Shown: positions 1 through 13,157, counted from the first letter of the stretch. The stretch is DNA of 64,000 nucleotides from Symbiodinium natans (GCA_905221605.1 CAJNDS010002370.1:186001-250000), one strand, 5' to 3'. The notes: generated from the sequence alone by a model not told the origin. Made by a program: numbers and translations.

Positions 1-1047
1 CCAGGCTTTAGACCTCGAAACATTGCCCACGCCAGGTCTGCGTCTCTTCTTGATTACAACAGCATTCCGCTGCACAGCTGTACATCGCTTTCATACCCGT
101 CTTGCCAGCTGCTAGGCTGCTAAGCATGTTTGTGATTGGCATCATGAATCAGGTAAGCCCGGCTGGTTCTTAAGGTCGAGGCCAAAAGGACATGTCCGAG
201 TGCTGTTGCCTGACATGCTGGCAGGGTAGCATGGTGGAGCGAGATGCGTGACACAAGATCACAAGATTGCTAAGATGTTGCCAAGTCACATTGTGATGTT
301 GCCACGCAGAAGCAACAAAGCCGCTGCGGGGCCTCTCTGGCCATCATGTCACATCATGTCACCATTGATCCCCCCTCCGAAGACGTGAGAGAGAGCACTC
401 TGGGCGGGACACCAAAGGAGATCATCCAAAGGCACATCAGCACTAGGAACAGGCCCGCACCTTGAAGTCCAGTGGCTCAGCTCACGTCGCATGAAACTTT
501 GAGTGTTCAACAATGTTCAAAACTGCTCAAAACTGCAAAGAAAATGCCAGCGAAGACCCCAAACAGTACGGAGGTAAACGATCCAAACCCGCAACCCGCA
601 ATACACCCAGCTCACGAGCCGCGCTCCACCCGTCCAAACCCGCAGGCTTACAGCTCCAAAAGCCACACTCCACCCATCCAGCCAAGCGCTCCTCCTCTTC
701 TGAGGAAAGGACCCCAAACATCGTTCAATGATCTTCAATGGCATATACACGGATGCATACGGGTGCTTAATCGCAGCTGCCTTGCCAGATTTTTCTCAGA
801 GTGTTCTGATGCACTGGCACTTCAGGCAGCCTCCATACTTCTCTTCAGCGATGGTCAGAACTTTCCGCGTCAAGGGGTACCTACATGAGCCATAGGTGAG
901 CAACACCACCCATCCACAGCGTTCCACAGCATCAAAAGTCAGTATCAAGAGAGAGGAGCAAGAGGCGGCGCACAGAATCCAAGAGGGCAGCAAAACAAAC
1001 ACAAACCAAGAGGGGCCATTGGGACACCTGCAAGCTTGCCAGACACT
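1..1047. other. Leading non-coding stretch
   Basis: I see no reading frame with recognisable domains here. The acyltransferase-like exon just to the right reads on the minus strand, so this stretch should contain its first intron and possibly later exons, but I could not assign any. The ORFs in both strands lack coding character (low-complexity, no motif). Confidence 0.4.
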
Positions 1048-1491
1048 TCACGTGTTGCCACCTGATGCCACCTGCTGCAAGTCGACTTGAGTGCAGCACC
1101 ACTGAAACCACTGCTCCAGGAAGACGGCACATCGAAGCAGATGTGATAGTGGTAGGTCCACTCCGCTTCGATGCAGGAGGTAAGCTGCCCAAAACAAGGC
1201 AATCCAAAAGGTTACAACCACCTTTCCAAGCCGGCGAACATAGAAGCATAGCAAGTCATGCCAAGTCTTGAAGACCTTGGATCCGTAAGCCCAGTGGGTT
1301 ACAAAGCCACTTGTGACCACAAAGAAGCACACCGCCACGTTCACACGAAAGACGGCATTGAACGATCCTTCGGATTTCTTTGGCAGATAATGAGCACAAA
1401 CGATCCACAGGGCCGCAAGACTTCTGGCCCCTGTCAGATGACTGAACTGTTCTCGATGTTGTGAGTTCTCGGTCGCCTTGACTGGCCTCAT
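1048..1491 (-). CDS. Acyltransferase-3-like membrane protein, N-terminal exon (partial)
   Basis: The frame starts at an ATG at 1491 and reads into a pattern typical of the N-terminus of the acyltransferase 3 family (integral membrane O-acyltransferases that modify sugars or lipids). A first membrane segment begins LTGARSLAALWIVCAHY, matching the family's LxGLRxxAALxVvxxH motif with the conserved His. A second segment, VNVAVCFFVVTSGFVTHW, matches the VdvFFvlSGFV motif. A basic VRRLGKVVVTFWIAL segment follows, corresponding to the family's RR-rich loop and third membrane segment. The conserved part ends about residue 130; the last residues before the stop at 1048 are probably intron, so the real exon end is likely near 1105. 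Full-length members have about 350-400 residues and ten helices, so most of the protein is missing and should lie further left. Substrate cannot be inferred. Confidence 0.55.
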   Translation of the reverse strand: MRPVKATENSQHREQFSHLTGARSLAALWIVCAHYLPKKSEGSFNAVFRVNVAVCFFVVTSGFVTHWAYGSKVFKTWHDLLCFYVRRLGKVVVTFWIALFWAAYLLHRSGVDLPLSHLLRCAVFLEQWFQWCCTQVDLQQVASGGNT

Positions 1492-1709
1492 CAAGCCCTG
1501 TGAGCAGCTAATCCGTTCGCCGCCAGCAGCGCCATCAGCTGCAGGGCACCGAACGTGGCTAGGATTTGACCTGCTGCAAACGGCAGCAGCTCATTCCTAA
1601 GTTGCCTTGATTGACAACATATATTGCTCGTGGCGTGACTGCACAATATTGCACAATACTGCACATCGTTAGCCAGCTCATCCAGACGATACCTATTTAC
1701 TTCTGGCAA

Positions 1710-4700
1710 CGCTTGGCGTGGTGCCAGGATGTACTAGCGCTCACTACGCTCGTTGCAGAGGTTCTGCAACACTCTGAGGCTCTAGTTCAGAGACATTCAT
1801 CACCCTTAGGGTGTGAAGCTCAGGAGAGTTTACCATGGGCGCGGTGCCACAAAGGATTCATGAGCACAAAATCCCTCCCAAGTTCCGCCAACCGCGTGAC
1901 TTGCAAAACGAGTACCAGGCGAATTATCTATACATGAGATATCCGGATAACACTCAATGTCTCACACTACGTCGGCCACGAAACCAAGACCTGTTTTCCT
2001 GGTCGTCGCAGGCGGCTTTCATTGACAGATTCGGGGCTGAAAGGACGCAACTTTGGCAGCTCATGCTGTTCACTGTGTTCACTCCTTGTTGGCGCCTCCC
2101 TTGCCAAAGAAGAGCCACCTGGAGATCACACTTGCATGAGGCTGCTGAAAGTGTCAAAAGATGTTTAAGGCCACAATACGGCGAGCCACAGCTCTCAGAA
2201 TCTCTCGGAGCCGCCTCAGGAAGGAGACCGGCTTCTGCCGCTTCCGCCGCCGCCGAGGCAGATCCGATGCCTCCTCGAAGCTCTGGAATTCGTTTCCCGA
2301 TGCCATAGCACTCGGGTCAGTCGCCGGGCTTCGGTTGCTCCGGTTGCTCCGTGCATCGCTACGAAGGCTGCGGTTGCTGTGGGAGCTGTGGAAGCTCGGG
2401 CGCCGTGGAATCGGCAAAGTCAGGGACTCCAGCTGCCTGCGTGAGGCTAGCCATACTTACAAAGAAGTTTGGAGGATAACTTCGAAGTCAGAAATCACAA
2501 ATCCGGCAAATCCTATGACTGACTCTCTGCAAGTTTTGCGGCTCTCCCGCCGCCAGCCTGGAGGCCCCAGCCTACAGCAAGTGCTGGCATGTACCATCTT
2601 GAATCATTTTTGAAACATCCTCCGCTTAGGCCCGAGCGAGCACAGACTCCACACCTAGACACATCGCATGATTTCCAAGTTCAAAGTGCCGACGCTCCGA
2701 TCTTCAGGCTGCTTCCAGGTGCCCCCACCCGCGGGCGTCTCCGATTGAATTTCCTCTCCGTCCTGGAGACTTCCAACACACGTCTGCCAATGTCTGCCAC
2801 ATTTGCCATATCCATCCATACATTCCCGTGCTCCTGCTGCTTCTCTTGTACTCCGAGTGTCTGTGAGCGAGCTGCCTGCTCGTGATCCTCGCCTCCCCCA
2901 TGACATGATAAATATCTCAACTGCAACTGCAAGCAACGGGCTCCTTCCAACACTTGCAGAGACAATAGGAGACAATAGGAGAGACAATGAACGCGATTGG
3001 ACGAGGACATGGGCGGAGGCGGTCAAGAAGCTTCGCAAGATTAAACCACCGCACGGTTGGGACACCGAAGAAGGGGAGGATGCAGGCATGGAACGGCCCG
3101 CAGGGCCGGGGAGGTGAGGCCCTGTACGGGGCAATGCGGAACGCGCACGAACGAGCAGAGGGGCCCCCGCCTTGCGCGGAGCTTGCGCCGATCTTGCGTG
3201 ATTTCGGCGTTTGTTTCGTGACCTTTGCGAGCTCAATGTCTTGGAACCATATAGAATGAGCAAAAGCCTGTTGTGGTGGCAGCGTGCTGCAGTGACGTTG
3301 TGTCGTTCAGGAGTTTGGGGAAATGGAGAAAGGAAGGAGGGAAGAAGTTGGCCTTCTGTGCGTGATGGGCTGAGGCCAACGTCATGAACTGCTTGAATGG
3401 ATAGCATGCTGGCCGGGGCGCTCAGCTAAGTGTTGGCGGCAAAATTGTGGCGGAGTTAACTACCCTCCACAAGTCTAAGAGAGTCTTAGTGCAAGACGGA
3501 CAACAGGTGATATATTAGCAGGTGTGTGACATTGGAATCGCGCAAAAGGAGGTGACCTTCAGCCTTCATATGCCAATGCTTCTTTTTGACATTCCACGTA
3601 GGGCAGTGCAGCTTGTTTGCACGTTTTGCTGGAAACACCTCCAGCACTGCGCTCGGCCAGCTACTGTATTTTGTCCTATAGCCGTCAAGGGTAGTAACCT
3701 TTGACTTTTGTATGCTGCACGTAGAACTTGAGGAAGCAGAGACACGCTGGTAATCGGGTTGGCTATAAACTCACTATCCAGAATAGCTCCAACACAGGCA
3801 GTGACTGCCAGCAACTGTCAGCCTATGCAACTGCGCCTGAATCCTTAGACGCCTTCGAGGGAGGCTTGTCTGCTGCGTCGATCTCAGCGAATAACCCAGA
3901 CAATGCACAAGGCCGTGGCGCGAAAGACGAAAACCACACGCATGATCTGAGAAGCACTCCACAGCATTCAGTCGGGCTTGAAGCTCTCGGGCCAGTTCTA
4001 CTCGCAACTGCGCCAGGTCAAACGGGGACATGCACAGAGCTCAAAAAAGTCAAGCGTAAGAAGAGCTCTAAAAATGCTCTAACAGATAAGAGCAAAAAGG
4101 CTTTTCATCGGAAATTTGTGCTTCAGCATGCTTCGGTGGATGTTGTTTCGGAAAGCTTTCGGCTAGCTTTGGAAGTGTTTCGGGCTAGGCTAGCTCGGCC
4201 TTTACCACGGCCATGTCAGGACTGGCATCCTGTGGATCCTGTCCTGTGAGTGCCCTTGACTTTTCCTTGCGATGCTTTACATATAACATGTATGTATGTA
4301 TGTTTGTATGTATGTCTGTCTGTCTTTGCTTGGCACCTCTTTTTTCTGCTATACCGACGCTTGTGGCATATCCTGTCTCTTTCTTACAGCAAGGATTCGC
4401 GGACACAACTGAGCACGTCATGATGGGAGCTCTGCTGACTTGTTCATCTGCGATTCAAGTTTTCCAACTGTGGATCGCTACAAGTGGGAAAACGAACATA
4501 CTCTGTGGTGTCACTGTACCACATAATCAACAAAAAGGGGCTTTCTCTAACAAGAGCAAATCGTAAAAGGACAGACACATGGTCTGAACCGAACCATGTT
4601 ACACCGCAGCAAGCTGGTTGCAAGCGAAAGAGGCTAGGTGACGCTTCAACCACTGCTGGCTCTAGCTCTACTCAGCTTCTGTTCTGCAACTCAAATGTAA

Positions 4701-6517
4701 CTGAAACCGAAGCATGGTCAGAAGAACTGCCAAGCGACAGCTACTTCAAGTCCATCAATCTGACGGCTTTGATGCGCTGTGTTCGGTCTTATGTTGGGAC
4801 TGTACATTCACAGCAATCTAGGAGGTGTGCCCAAGAGTTAGACAAACGAGTTGGCTCCTCTCACTTCGATTTCCGAATTGGGGCATGGCGTCTAAAAAAG
4901 GGAGGTCTGTGAAAAACATGACAAAACAATAGTTCTCAAAAGGTTCCGCAATTGTCGGGGCTCAAAGCACCACGAGCCGCTAGGCCCTTTAAGCTTTAGG
5001 CCCGTTAGGCCTTTTGGGGCCTTTAGGGCCAAGCAAATCCATAGAACCTGAAAGAGCGTATGCTGGGTTTCTGCCCACCGGAAAATTTTGTCCGGTCTCC
5101 GCTTCGCGGGATGCACACGGCATGTGAGATTCGGGCGTCGACCGGATAGCGCTGTGCGAATTTGTTGATCAACATGACTCGACTCAAGGACTTGTCGGTC
5201 ACTTCAAACTGCTGTTTTTTTCGTCGTAGTGGTAAATTGAATTTAAAGGATGTCAGAACCGTGGCGCCAACATGATATGCAGAATCGTGAGACGCACGGG
5301 ACAAGAAGCCCGGTTCCAACTTCCACATCCATTCAACACCAATACCACACCCATTCTACCTTGTCCGGCCTCTTTCAGAAGAACCTTGGGAATGCTCTTG
5401 GCCTCACAGTTGACAGCGTCTGAATGGAACCATCCCCAACCATGCACCACATACGCAACTGGCCTCATGCACTCCACGAACCTGATCACGGAACCAACTG
5501 ACTCAAATGATTCAACTCAAATGACTCAAATGACTCAAATGACTCACATGACCGCGACACTCTCGAAAAGAAAAACTGTCTAAGCAGGAGACATAAGCCA
5601 CACAGCAGTCAGGACTTGCTGCGACTGCCTCGATGCAACCGAACTCTGCCACAGCACACCAGCTGACAGGTTTGGGTGCTTTGGGTCTTGGCTTGGGCCC
5701 TGGCTGAGAAAGGCTCAGGAGCACCCCAGATGGGGAAAAAGCTCAGTGAGCAGAACCTCGTTGCATCCGAAACGCTACTACTGTACTTTGTCGCCTAACC
5801 TGTGGAGGCTCTCTTGGCATGGGGCATGTCCCCGGTCTTGAGGACTACGAAAGTGTCCTTTCTGCCCGAACGATAGAGAGGAACAAAGCAAGAAGGAACG
5901 AAAAGAGACTGAAAGAATTTGAGAAAGAAAGTACGAGAAGAGGAGGCTTCGACCCTCCCCTGCCGAGGCCTGGTTTCCAGGCTGCGTCCTTCGGCCAGAA
6001 GCAACGGTGAGTTCTGGGAAAAGGTTTGCTTTATAAGAGTCTGCAAGAGTCTTCAAGAGAGAAAAACGAAAAAACGAACAACTGTGATTTTCTCGTTGCA
6101 ACCATTCTCATGCTTTGGGAAGCTCAGATAATGTTGGGAGAAGACCCTGCCTCTCTTTGTGTTTTCTTGCTTGTTACTTCCCTCCAGTACAGTACATTAA
6201 CTCATTAACATTCGCTACATGTTTCTGGAGGTTTCAAGGCCGAACGAAGCCCACGAGTTGCGTGCGCCTTTGCCAACAGGCCCCATGCAAGAAGGATCAA
6301 GAAGGGCCCTGCCATGCCCTGCCGAAAAAGGATCGGGCAACTTCATGCTGAAAGCAGATTACGGGTTGTGGGGCTCATCTTGGAGCTGAAGCCAACATTT
6401 TCGCGACCTCGCCAAGGAATGTCGCGGTTGTTGATTCGGTGTTGAAGTTTCACCAAAGGGCTTAGTTTTGGCCACGACCCGAAATACCAAGACATGAGGG
6501 TCGAATGATATATGGTG
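1710..6517. other. Mostly non-coding stretch with weak ORFs
   Basis: No gene is recognised. A short arginine-rich minus-strand frame (ATG at 2306, stop at 2154; basic run DLPRRRRKRQKP) could be an exon but has no family match. Long frames on both strands at 2655-3407 and 2803-3117 overlap each other and carry no motif. A short direct repeat of GAGACAATAG occurs near 2961. A GT-rich tract (TATGTATG/TCTG repeats) lies at 4288-4325. The block at 4975-5035 is rich in AGGCCT-like palindromes. Confidence 0.35.
5506..5550. repeat. 9-bp tandem repeat (ATGACTCAA)n
   Basis: Four to five copies of a 9-base unit close to ATGACTCAA run head to tail. It is a small minisatellite with no visible coding role. 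Confidence 0.8.
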
Positions 6518-6813
6518 CAGCCCATGTTTTTGGCTGGATTTCCATCCCCGCCACCTTTCCTGTGCGGTTACGTGGAACATGTTGTGCCCCAACCCCCATA
6601 GGATGCCACCCTTCCTCTTCAGCCCATGCTTTTGGTTAGATTTCAATCCCCGCGCCAACCCCCCCCCCGTGTTGTGGAACACCCCTCTTCACACCATGTT
6701 TTTGCTTAGATTTCAATCGAAGCGACAGGCAACCATCTAACACCATGACAGGGGGGCAAGGGGGGGAGGCGCGGAGATTGAAATCTAACCAAAACATGGG
6801 CTGAAGAGGAAGG
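6518..6813. repeat. Dispersed 40-bp motif in direct and inverted copies
   Basis: A motif containing CCCATGTTTTTGG followed by TAGATTTCAATC occurs three times in direct orientation (about 6518-6552, 6610-6653 and 6683-6716) and once inverted (6771-6813). The 6610-6653 and 6771-6813 copies form a near-perfect inverted repeat of about 43 bp with a 117-bp spacer. It could be a small foldback or MITE-like element, or could fold as RNA. No open frame is associated with it. Confidence 0.75.
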
Positions 6814-6819
6814 TCAAGG

Positions 6820-7983
6820 GGGAGCGGGCAGAGGAGAGCGGGCATGTTCCACACCAAGAACATGGGCTTGAAGGGGGGATACGCGGGAGGGTTAGTCATG
6901 GCCGCGTGGGGTGTCCGATCCTGGCTCTCACTTCGCTCCTGCATGGTGGCTCCCAGTTGGCTCCCTTCATGGCGTCGTCTCTCCGTGTGGCTTAAATGGG
7001 CTGCGGCGCTCACGTGGCTCCCTTCATTGCTCCCTTTCCACGTGATTTTGATGGGTGATCTGGATGGGTCGCCGGATTCTGGTTCCCACTTCGCAGAAAA
7101 GGATCGGGACAGCGCTCAGGTACATTTTTTAAGCCAAACGTTGCAAAACCGCCATGACCAACAAACTGTGCCCACAGACCAGGTCTCGGGAAAGTTGCGT
7201 TTCTGTGCCGTATCCTTAGACTATTTCAACGCACGAACCAGTTTAGCGTTTCTTGCACGAACCAGTACGACGTCCATGCAAACAACAAGAACTTGTGCCA
7301 CCTATACATCTTACATATTTGTTAGTTTGAAGCGACCTAAGTCTACAGGCAAATGGCTTTTTCGACAAAATCCACGGGAAATGTGCGTTTAGCTATCTGG
7401 GAGCCCCGAAAAAGGAAATCAGCAGCATGGCAACCCCTCGGGGCAAAGACGAAAACATATATGTTAGGAGTGCCTCGCACATGACGGTCTGTGCGTGCAT
7501 GTTTCTGATAGCTGTGCAACCATGTCAACACCTTCTCATCATCCTTCATGTAAACCTTGGATCTGTTTGGGGTCTACGCAGTTACAATCTTAGAATCTTA
7601 GTCTTATGAGGAACATGAAAAATGATTCTGTGTCGCATTTTGGCACGCGTTAGCCTTCTATGGTATCCAGTATTGCCCTGGAGTACAAAAGTCTTCGGCC
7701 AGCTGGTTGGAGTACTCATGCTCTTACTTCCCTTAACCCGGAACTGTGCCTCAAAACCTGTCTTGATTTTCGGCTCAGACATGCAAGTTGAAGCGGTGAA
7801 GCCCTCAAAGCTTGAATAGCAAGCTGCTCCAATATGAAACGCCTAAGCTCATTTTTGTATGAGAGAGAGACAGATAGTTAAAACCTAAAAACAAAGTCAA
7901 AACAAAGTCAATCAGTCACATTGCATAAAGGTCCATGGCTCATGTATATAGAAGAAAAGAGAGACACACACACACACACAGAT
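6820..7983. other. Non-coding stretch
   Basis: A 182-residue plus-strand frame (6844-7392) has no motif and skewed composition, and I do not accept it as a gene. A short AC run lies at 7967-7980. Confidence 0.35.
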
Positions 7984-9250
7984 TCACGTATAGCATGAAA
8001 ACTGTGGGTTTAGGCTGAGTTGTTCGAGCTTCTTCTTGCATGCTTTAAGCAGCTCCTGAGCATAGGATCGGTGAACATCTCGGCTGAGGCCGGCCGACTG
8101 TAGGGACCTCGTCTCACCAGGACACATCCTTGCAAGGGCCAAGAAATCCTCAGCCAAGATGCCACACAGCAGGTCGGGCGAGAGCCACTTCCTGACACAC
8201 GTCACACGGATGTCACACGAAATTTAATTCAGATATCACAGGGATGCTACTTTATATTACTTTATGGTGAAGGGCCAGTGAAGGGCCTCCCGGGCCGCTC
8301 ACTCCAGGTGTCTTCGCCAAGGTGCTCGGGCGAGCCCGGCCTGGAGAAACGGAGAAGGTACTTCAACGGTGAAGAGACTTCACTGCTTTGGAGAATATCG
8401 GCCCCTTTTTAGGGGTCCTAGGGGGTCCTAGCGCTCTACTCGCGCCTGGCAGACGACAGCGTGCTCACCTGAGCAGGTTGATAGCCTTTGAGGTGGTCAC
8501 CCTGAGGACTCTGCAAGGCCAGGGCATACTCCAAAAGAACCTTGACATCATGTCTGATCACATCTGACTGCTATTGCCAGAAGAGCAGCTTCTCAGCATC
8601 TCAGCCCGAAGCTCGAATCTGTTCAATTTCTACTTCGTTTCGAGCAATTTCCTGCTCTTCAGGAGCCACCTGGCACAGAACATGAGGCCGAACATGAGGC
8701 AAGCTGGGCAAGTCACGCCAGGCAGGTGAGTGGTGAGAACACGTCACCTCACCTCAAAAATGTGAAAACACTGAGAAAACTATGTTTCCATTCTGCTTCA
8801 GTAGCCTGACGCAAAGGCCGGGCTTCTCGGAGCTCTTCATCCCTGACAATCTGATGAGCCGACTGCTTGAAGAGTTTTGAGCTGCCAGCGCCTTTTCAGA
8901 GCACGTTCCTTCTTCCTGAAGGCAGTCGTCTCCATGCGGTCTTTCAGCAAAGCCTCGTCTGAACATGACCAAGGAGCTCACAGAATCTTCGAACTCTACC
9001 AACACTAACTAAACATTCTCGTCTTGCCGGTGCCTTGTGATGACGAACTTTGGCTTCTTCAGGCGAAAGTTTCTTTTCCCGCGGCGGGAGGAAGTGGGAC
9101 GGGTCTGTCGTGAAGTGCCAAGACTTGACACACTGGAGACTGCTTGGCAATGTTCTTGGTGTCGGAAAGGGTGCCTGCCATGTACTCGTCTTCAAGCCGC
9201 TGCCGCATGGTGCCCTTCAACGCAGGCGGCAAGCCGATTCTCGGCCTAAC
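7984..9250 (-). CDS. Unidentified multi-exon gene, 3' part
   Basis: Several exon-like pieces line up on the minus strand. The last (8190 to the stop at 7984) follows an acceptor GTCAG|G and encodes a helical basic C-terminus with RKWLSPDLLCGILAEDFLAL and ending NPQFSCYT. A 42-bp exon candidate at 8469-8510 is bounded by TTGCAG and GTGAGC and encodes SPQGDHLKGYQPAQ. Further pieces read VAPEEQEIARNEVEIEQIR (near 8600-8670), VEFEDSVSSLVMFRRGF (near 8950-9005) and DPSHFLPPREKKLSPEEAKV (near 9060-9130). I could not reconcile all exon phases and do not recognise a family. The claim is only that a gene of several very short exons is likely here; its start may lie further right. Confidence 0.35.
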
Positions 9251-12200
9251 GTGCTCAACTCAACCATCAGTGCAACTGTGACCCCCACGCCCAACTCACA
9301 GTATCTCAGGGGTCGACAGACCTTCCTCATCAAGCTTTGGTGTGAAAGTCCTGTCTGTTTTAGTACACAACTTGCAATTCACAAGCCGAAACAAAAGTAC
9401 AAACCGACGAACATCGTCGACCTGGCGAAGTCCGGCAGCAGCAAGCACGTCACATCCTCAAGCCGAAAGTGACACTGCAAACCATGGCAAGTGTCGCTTA
9501 TTGTCGCTTGCACAGCACATCAGGAAGCTGGGCAGCTCCTGCGTGGTCACCTTTTGAGGTTTGCCTCACGGCTATTTGCTCTGAGCTAAAACCGCTTACG
9601 TGACTTAGCAATCCCATGCCTGTAAGGGGCCGTGTTGACAGGACATAAGCCGGATTCGCACTGGACATCCTTGGCCGGGCGCTACCACGCAGATGCACGC
9701 TGAAACAGTTGGGAGTTGGGAGAGGCCAAGCTGTTTTCGAAATCAACAAACAAGAAGCCCTTTCCTGCAGGAAGAAGCACCTGCCAGCATCCTATTCCTG
9801 GCATTTGGTTCACCCTGAGCCGCCCTGCAAAGTGCAAAGTGGTGGCGTGGCGCCAGGCCGCCACGGATTATGTGCGGGCTTTGTGTGGTCGTGCATTTTC
9901 TGCAGTGAGGCCGAGGGTCTTGTTGCCAGTGTCATCCAAGAGAAGCTTCTATCAAGGCTCCTGTCTAGGACATCCCAGGCTGGCTACGTAGTCACATGCA
10001 CATCGGTGCACTTTAGCAATCTGTTGGTCACACCCCAGTCTAGGGCTTAAGGCTTTCGTTTCGGGGCACCAAGGGTTTGCAGGGCCACGGCAGCTCGGGT
10101 ACACCCCGAATAGAGGGAGTGTGAAGGTTGGAGAGGGGTTAGCTGCAAGCTGCAAGCTGCAAGACGAACCACAAAAGGGAACACTCTCGCCACATTCAAG
10201 AGGTAGCGGGACATAGCGGGACACATGATGACTGAGCATGACGAGGTTGTGGATGATCAAGGAAACCCAAGAAAGAAAGCAAGACTCTTTCATATTGTTT
10301 CCTGATTTGTTCCTGAACTGTCAAAGCACAATATGGTCAATAAGTCTTGGCTACAGACTGATCTTCACCTATCATCATTGTCATCATTGAATCATCCAAC
10401 CAAAGCACTCTTGGCTCACTCGGCCAAAAATGGAGGGGGGCGAATAGGACATTCTAATAGCAGCTGGAACAACACAAGCATCGACAGCAGGGGCATTGAA
10501 AACAAATCGGCAGTATCAACAGCAACCACAACCGGGAACATTGTGACAACGATAACTGACGACAACGGCAAGGACATGCAAGGACATGCAAGGACATGCA
10601 AGGACTTGCAAAGACGAGCAAAGGCAGCGAGACAATGATATGACGATCTTTGACACATGATGGTGATGCAGAGGGCGGAGCTCAGCCTCACACCGGTACC
10701 GTCGCAGCTCGACATGGCCACGCTGCACCATGAAAACAGCAGGCTCAAGCCTTTGCACACAAAACTTGGAGAAACCAAGATATGCGAAAGCGCGCGAAAA
10801 AACGTGCTCTCAATAGTGTGCTACATGCTGGATCACGTTCATGATCTTCGGCAGCATGTCGCGTCAACCCAGGCTCTCGCGACACCATGCCTTCTTCCAG
10901 TAGACATTCCCTGGGCACGCATCTGTTGAATGCAATTGTGTCCACTGCAGAAGTTTGCACAAAGTTTGCACGCTAATGTAAGAGCCGGACCCCTCTGGTA
11001 TCACTTCCTGGGTTGAAACACTAAAGTCTGCAAAAGCCATTGGCAAGTGAGCCATGTGAGCCACAGGATACAATGGGCCAGATACTGATGTCAGATGCAA
11101 GCACTAATTACGGTCGAGAATTTAATGCACAGCCGACACAAGTAATTGCAGGAAAGTCTCTCGCTTGAAGAAATCATTCGGATGTGGCCTGTGTGATGAA
11201 CATGATTGAATCTCGAAATCAGGGTCATCCAACAACCCTTAGGGGGAGTTTTGTTTGCACGTCTGTGTGCTTCCAGGCTGCAGCTTTAAAGAGTGCTCCC
11301 GACAAGGATACTCACATCAAATATGTTTCCCCAACACTTCTTCCCTCACGTCACTAGGCCCTCTCAACGCAGATTGCAACACAAATATGGCAATTTAGTT
11401 CAGTGTAGCTATCGACTGGCGACTGGTTCCTGCAGATTGAACTGAGGAGTACTTTAGAAGACTGCAAGCTAGCGGGAACACACCACCCTATGCGGTCCAA
11501 TTCGACGCTGCCACTGGCTGCTTCCGCTATATGTCATTTCTTTTGGGCTGGCGGTTCTGCTCCATTCATGAAGGGTTGGCACGGCACCTTCAATTCCTGA
11601 GCCCACTTTCGCCGATCGCTGAAGAAATGCCCGGACGAGATCCCGATGCTGGTTCGGCACTCCCAGCGGCACTTGCTCAAGCTTTGCCTAATCCGATGAC
11701 GGCAAGGGTTGAATGGTTTCATGTCCTGTGGGAGTTTTGAGTCTGCCAGACACTGCCTCAGCTTGACTAAACGCAATTGAGGCCGAGTAGCCTGATGTTT
11801 CTGTTTTTGTTCAGGCCCGGCATGTAGAGGTCAAAGAACCGCTGATTCTCACGCATCCTTCAAAGGGCTGCGAATTGAAAACTCTACAGGCTCAAAAGAT
11901 GGACCGAGCTCAGCGCGTTTTGAGCGTTTTCTTGAATATGGAAACATTGATCCTAAGTGGTGAGCTTGCCCGTGGAATCTGATAAACACAGGCCTACGGT
12001 TCCACATCGGGCACAAAGGCATGAGCTTCGGGCGCTAAGAAGTCACAGTCCTTAATGCACCTGCAACGGCCAGGACTAAGCCATTGAAACGACATGTGTG
12101 ACATGTCACGAGGAATATTGTATCTGCAACAAAATTTCACAAGGCGCTTAGCAACTCGAGTACAAACCCAATCAGGAAAAACCTCTGGAGTTCGAAGTCC

Positions 12201-12449
12201 GACAAAGCCCGAGCAATTGGCGTCTGGCTCAGGCGTTTGGGGAAAAAGAACAACCCGCCCTCTTTCTCCCCCTCCTTGGCAACCCGATGCCAAGGTTCGT
12301 GTTGTTCGATGCCCAATGGTTTTAATCTTGAGGGCACCTCCGGCCTATGGAATCCTGTAGACCTTGCTGGACACCCCATGGACCCAACACTTCACGAACG
12401 ACGTGCGGTTCAGAAACTGGACGCGCGCGATGCACAAATTGAATTGGAC
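9251..12449. other. Mostly non-coding stretch
   Basis: No family is recognised. Weak exon candidates are a minus-strand piece reading GCWQVLLPAGKGFLFVDFEN (about 9720-9830) and a plus-strand piece at 11495-11740 ending VEWFHVLWEF. A triple GCTGCAA repeat lies near 10141-10160. I could not join any of these into a gene. Confidence 0.3.
10571..10624. repeat. 10-bp tandem repeat (GGACATGCAA)n
   Basis: Three perfect copies of GGACATGCAA are followed by two degenerate copies (GGACTTGCAA, AGACGAGCAA). Simple minisatellite. Confidence 0.8.
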
Positions 12450-12960
12450 GTGATTCGAGAAGCCTGGATTCAGGAAACTCCGATGATTCAGGAAACACTA
12501 GGAGATGCAGGAAACTACCCAAGTCAGGAAACCGGCTTCACGCAATTCAGGGAGCCACACGATTCAGGAAAACAACGTCAGAAAACCACGTGCTTCAGGA
12601 AACAACACCCAAGAAGTCACGCGATTCAGTAAACCATGCGATTCGGGAAACGGGCTTCACCGCAAACACCGGGGTGGCGGGAAGGGGGTGGGGGGGTGAG
12701 AGGGCATAAACGTTCATGTCACAAAACTTTACGATTCAAAGTCCGAATCAGCGCTTTCCCGAATCCGCGGGTTCGAGTATGCCGAACCCGTCGCTTCCAG
12801 TTTCCTGAATCTGCGGTTTCCGATTCCGCGTTTTCCAGATTCCCCCAAGCACGTCTCCAGATGTCTCCAGCTTTCGAAGCAGCAGTTTCTACTCTCTCGA
12901 TGCGTTTTCCAGTTTCCGGAAGCATGTTTTTTCCAGGCGAATCAGCGTGTTGTCACTTTC
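12450..12960. repeat. Mirrored array of GATTCAGGAAAC motifs
   Basis: From about 12450 to 12660 the motif GATTCAGGAAAC recurs many times at roughly 18-22 base intervals on the plus strand. From about 12740 to 12960 the reverse complement (GTTTCCTGAATC and variants such as TTTCCGATTCCG) recurs at similar spacing. A G-rich spacer separates the halves. The whole is a large, degenerate inverted array that could fold into a long imperfect hairpin. Confidence 0.7.
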
Positions 12961-13157
12961 CGAAATTGTTACTGAACGCCCTTAACTAGCACGTCCGATG
13001 GACCGCTATGTTATTCTGTGAACCCCTCCTGTGCACCTGTCTATGAGCTGCTGATAGACTTTATTGGACCCATGGACCCCTTTGGACCCTCTCTATGGCC
13101 GGTTCAAGCTACTCGATAGCAAAGGCCGCAACGGCGATCGGCCCCCTTCACAGGGGA

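Noticed and set aside
2655-3407. 250-residue minus-strand ORF
   Set aside because: It is overlapped by plus-strand frames of similar quality, has no motif and an Arg/Ser-rich composition typical of non-coding GC-rich DNA.
10400-10435. TTGGCTCACTCGG as a dinoflagellate spliced-leader relic
   Set aside because: It matches the spliced leader only over TTGGCTCA; too short to support a relic.
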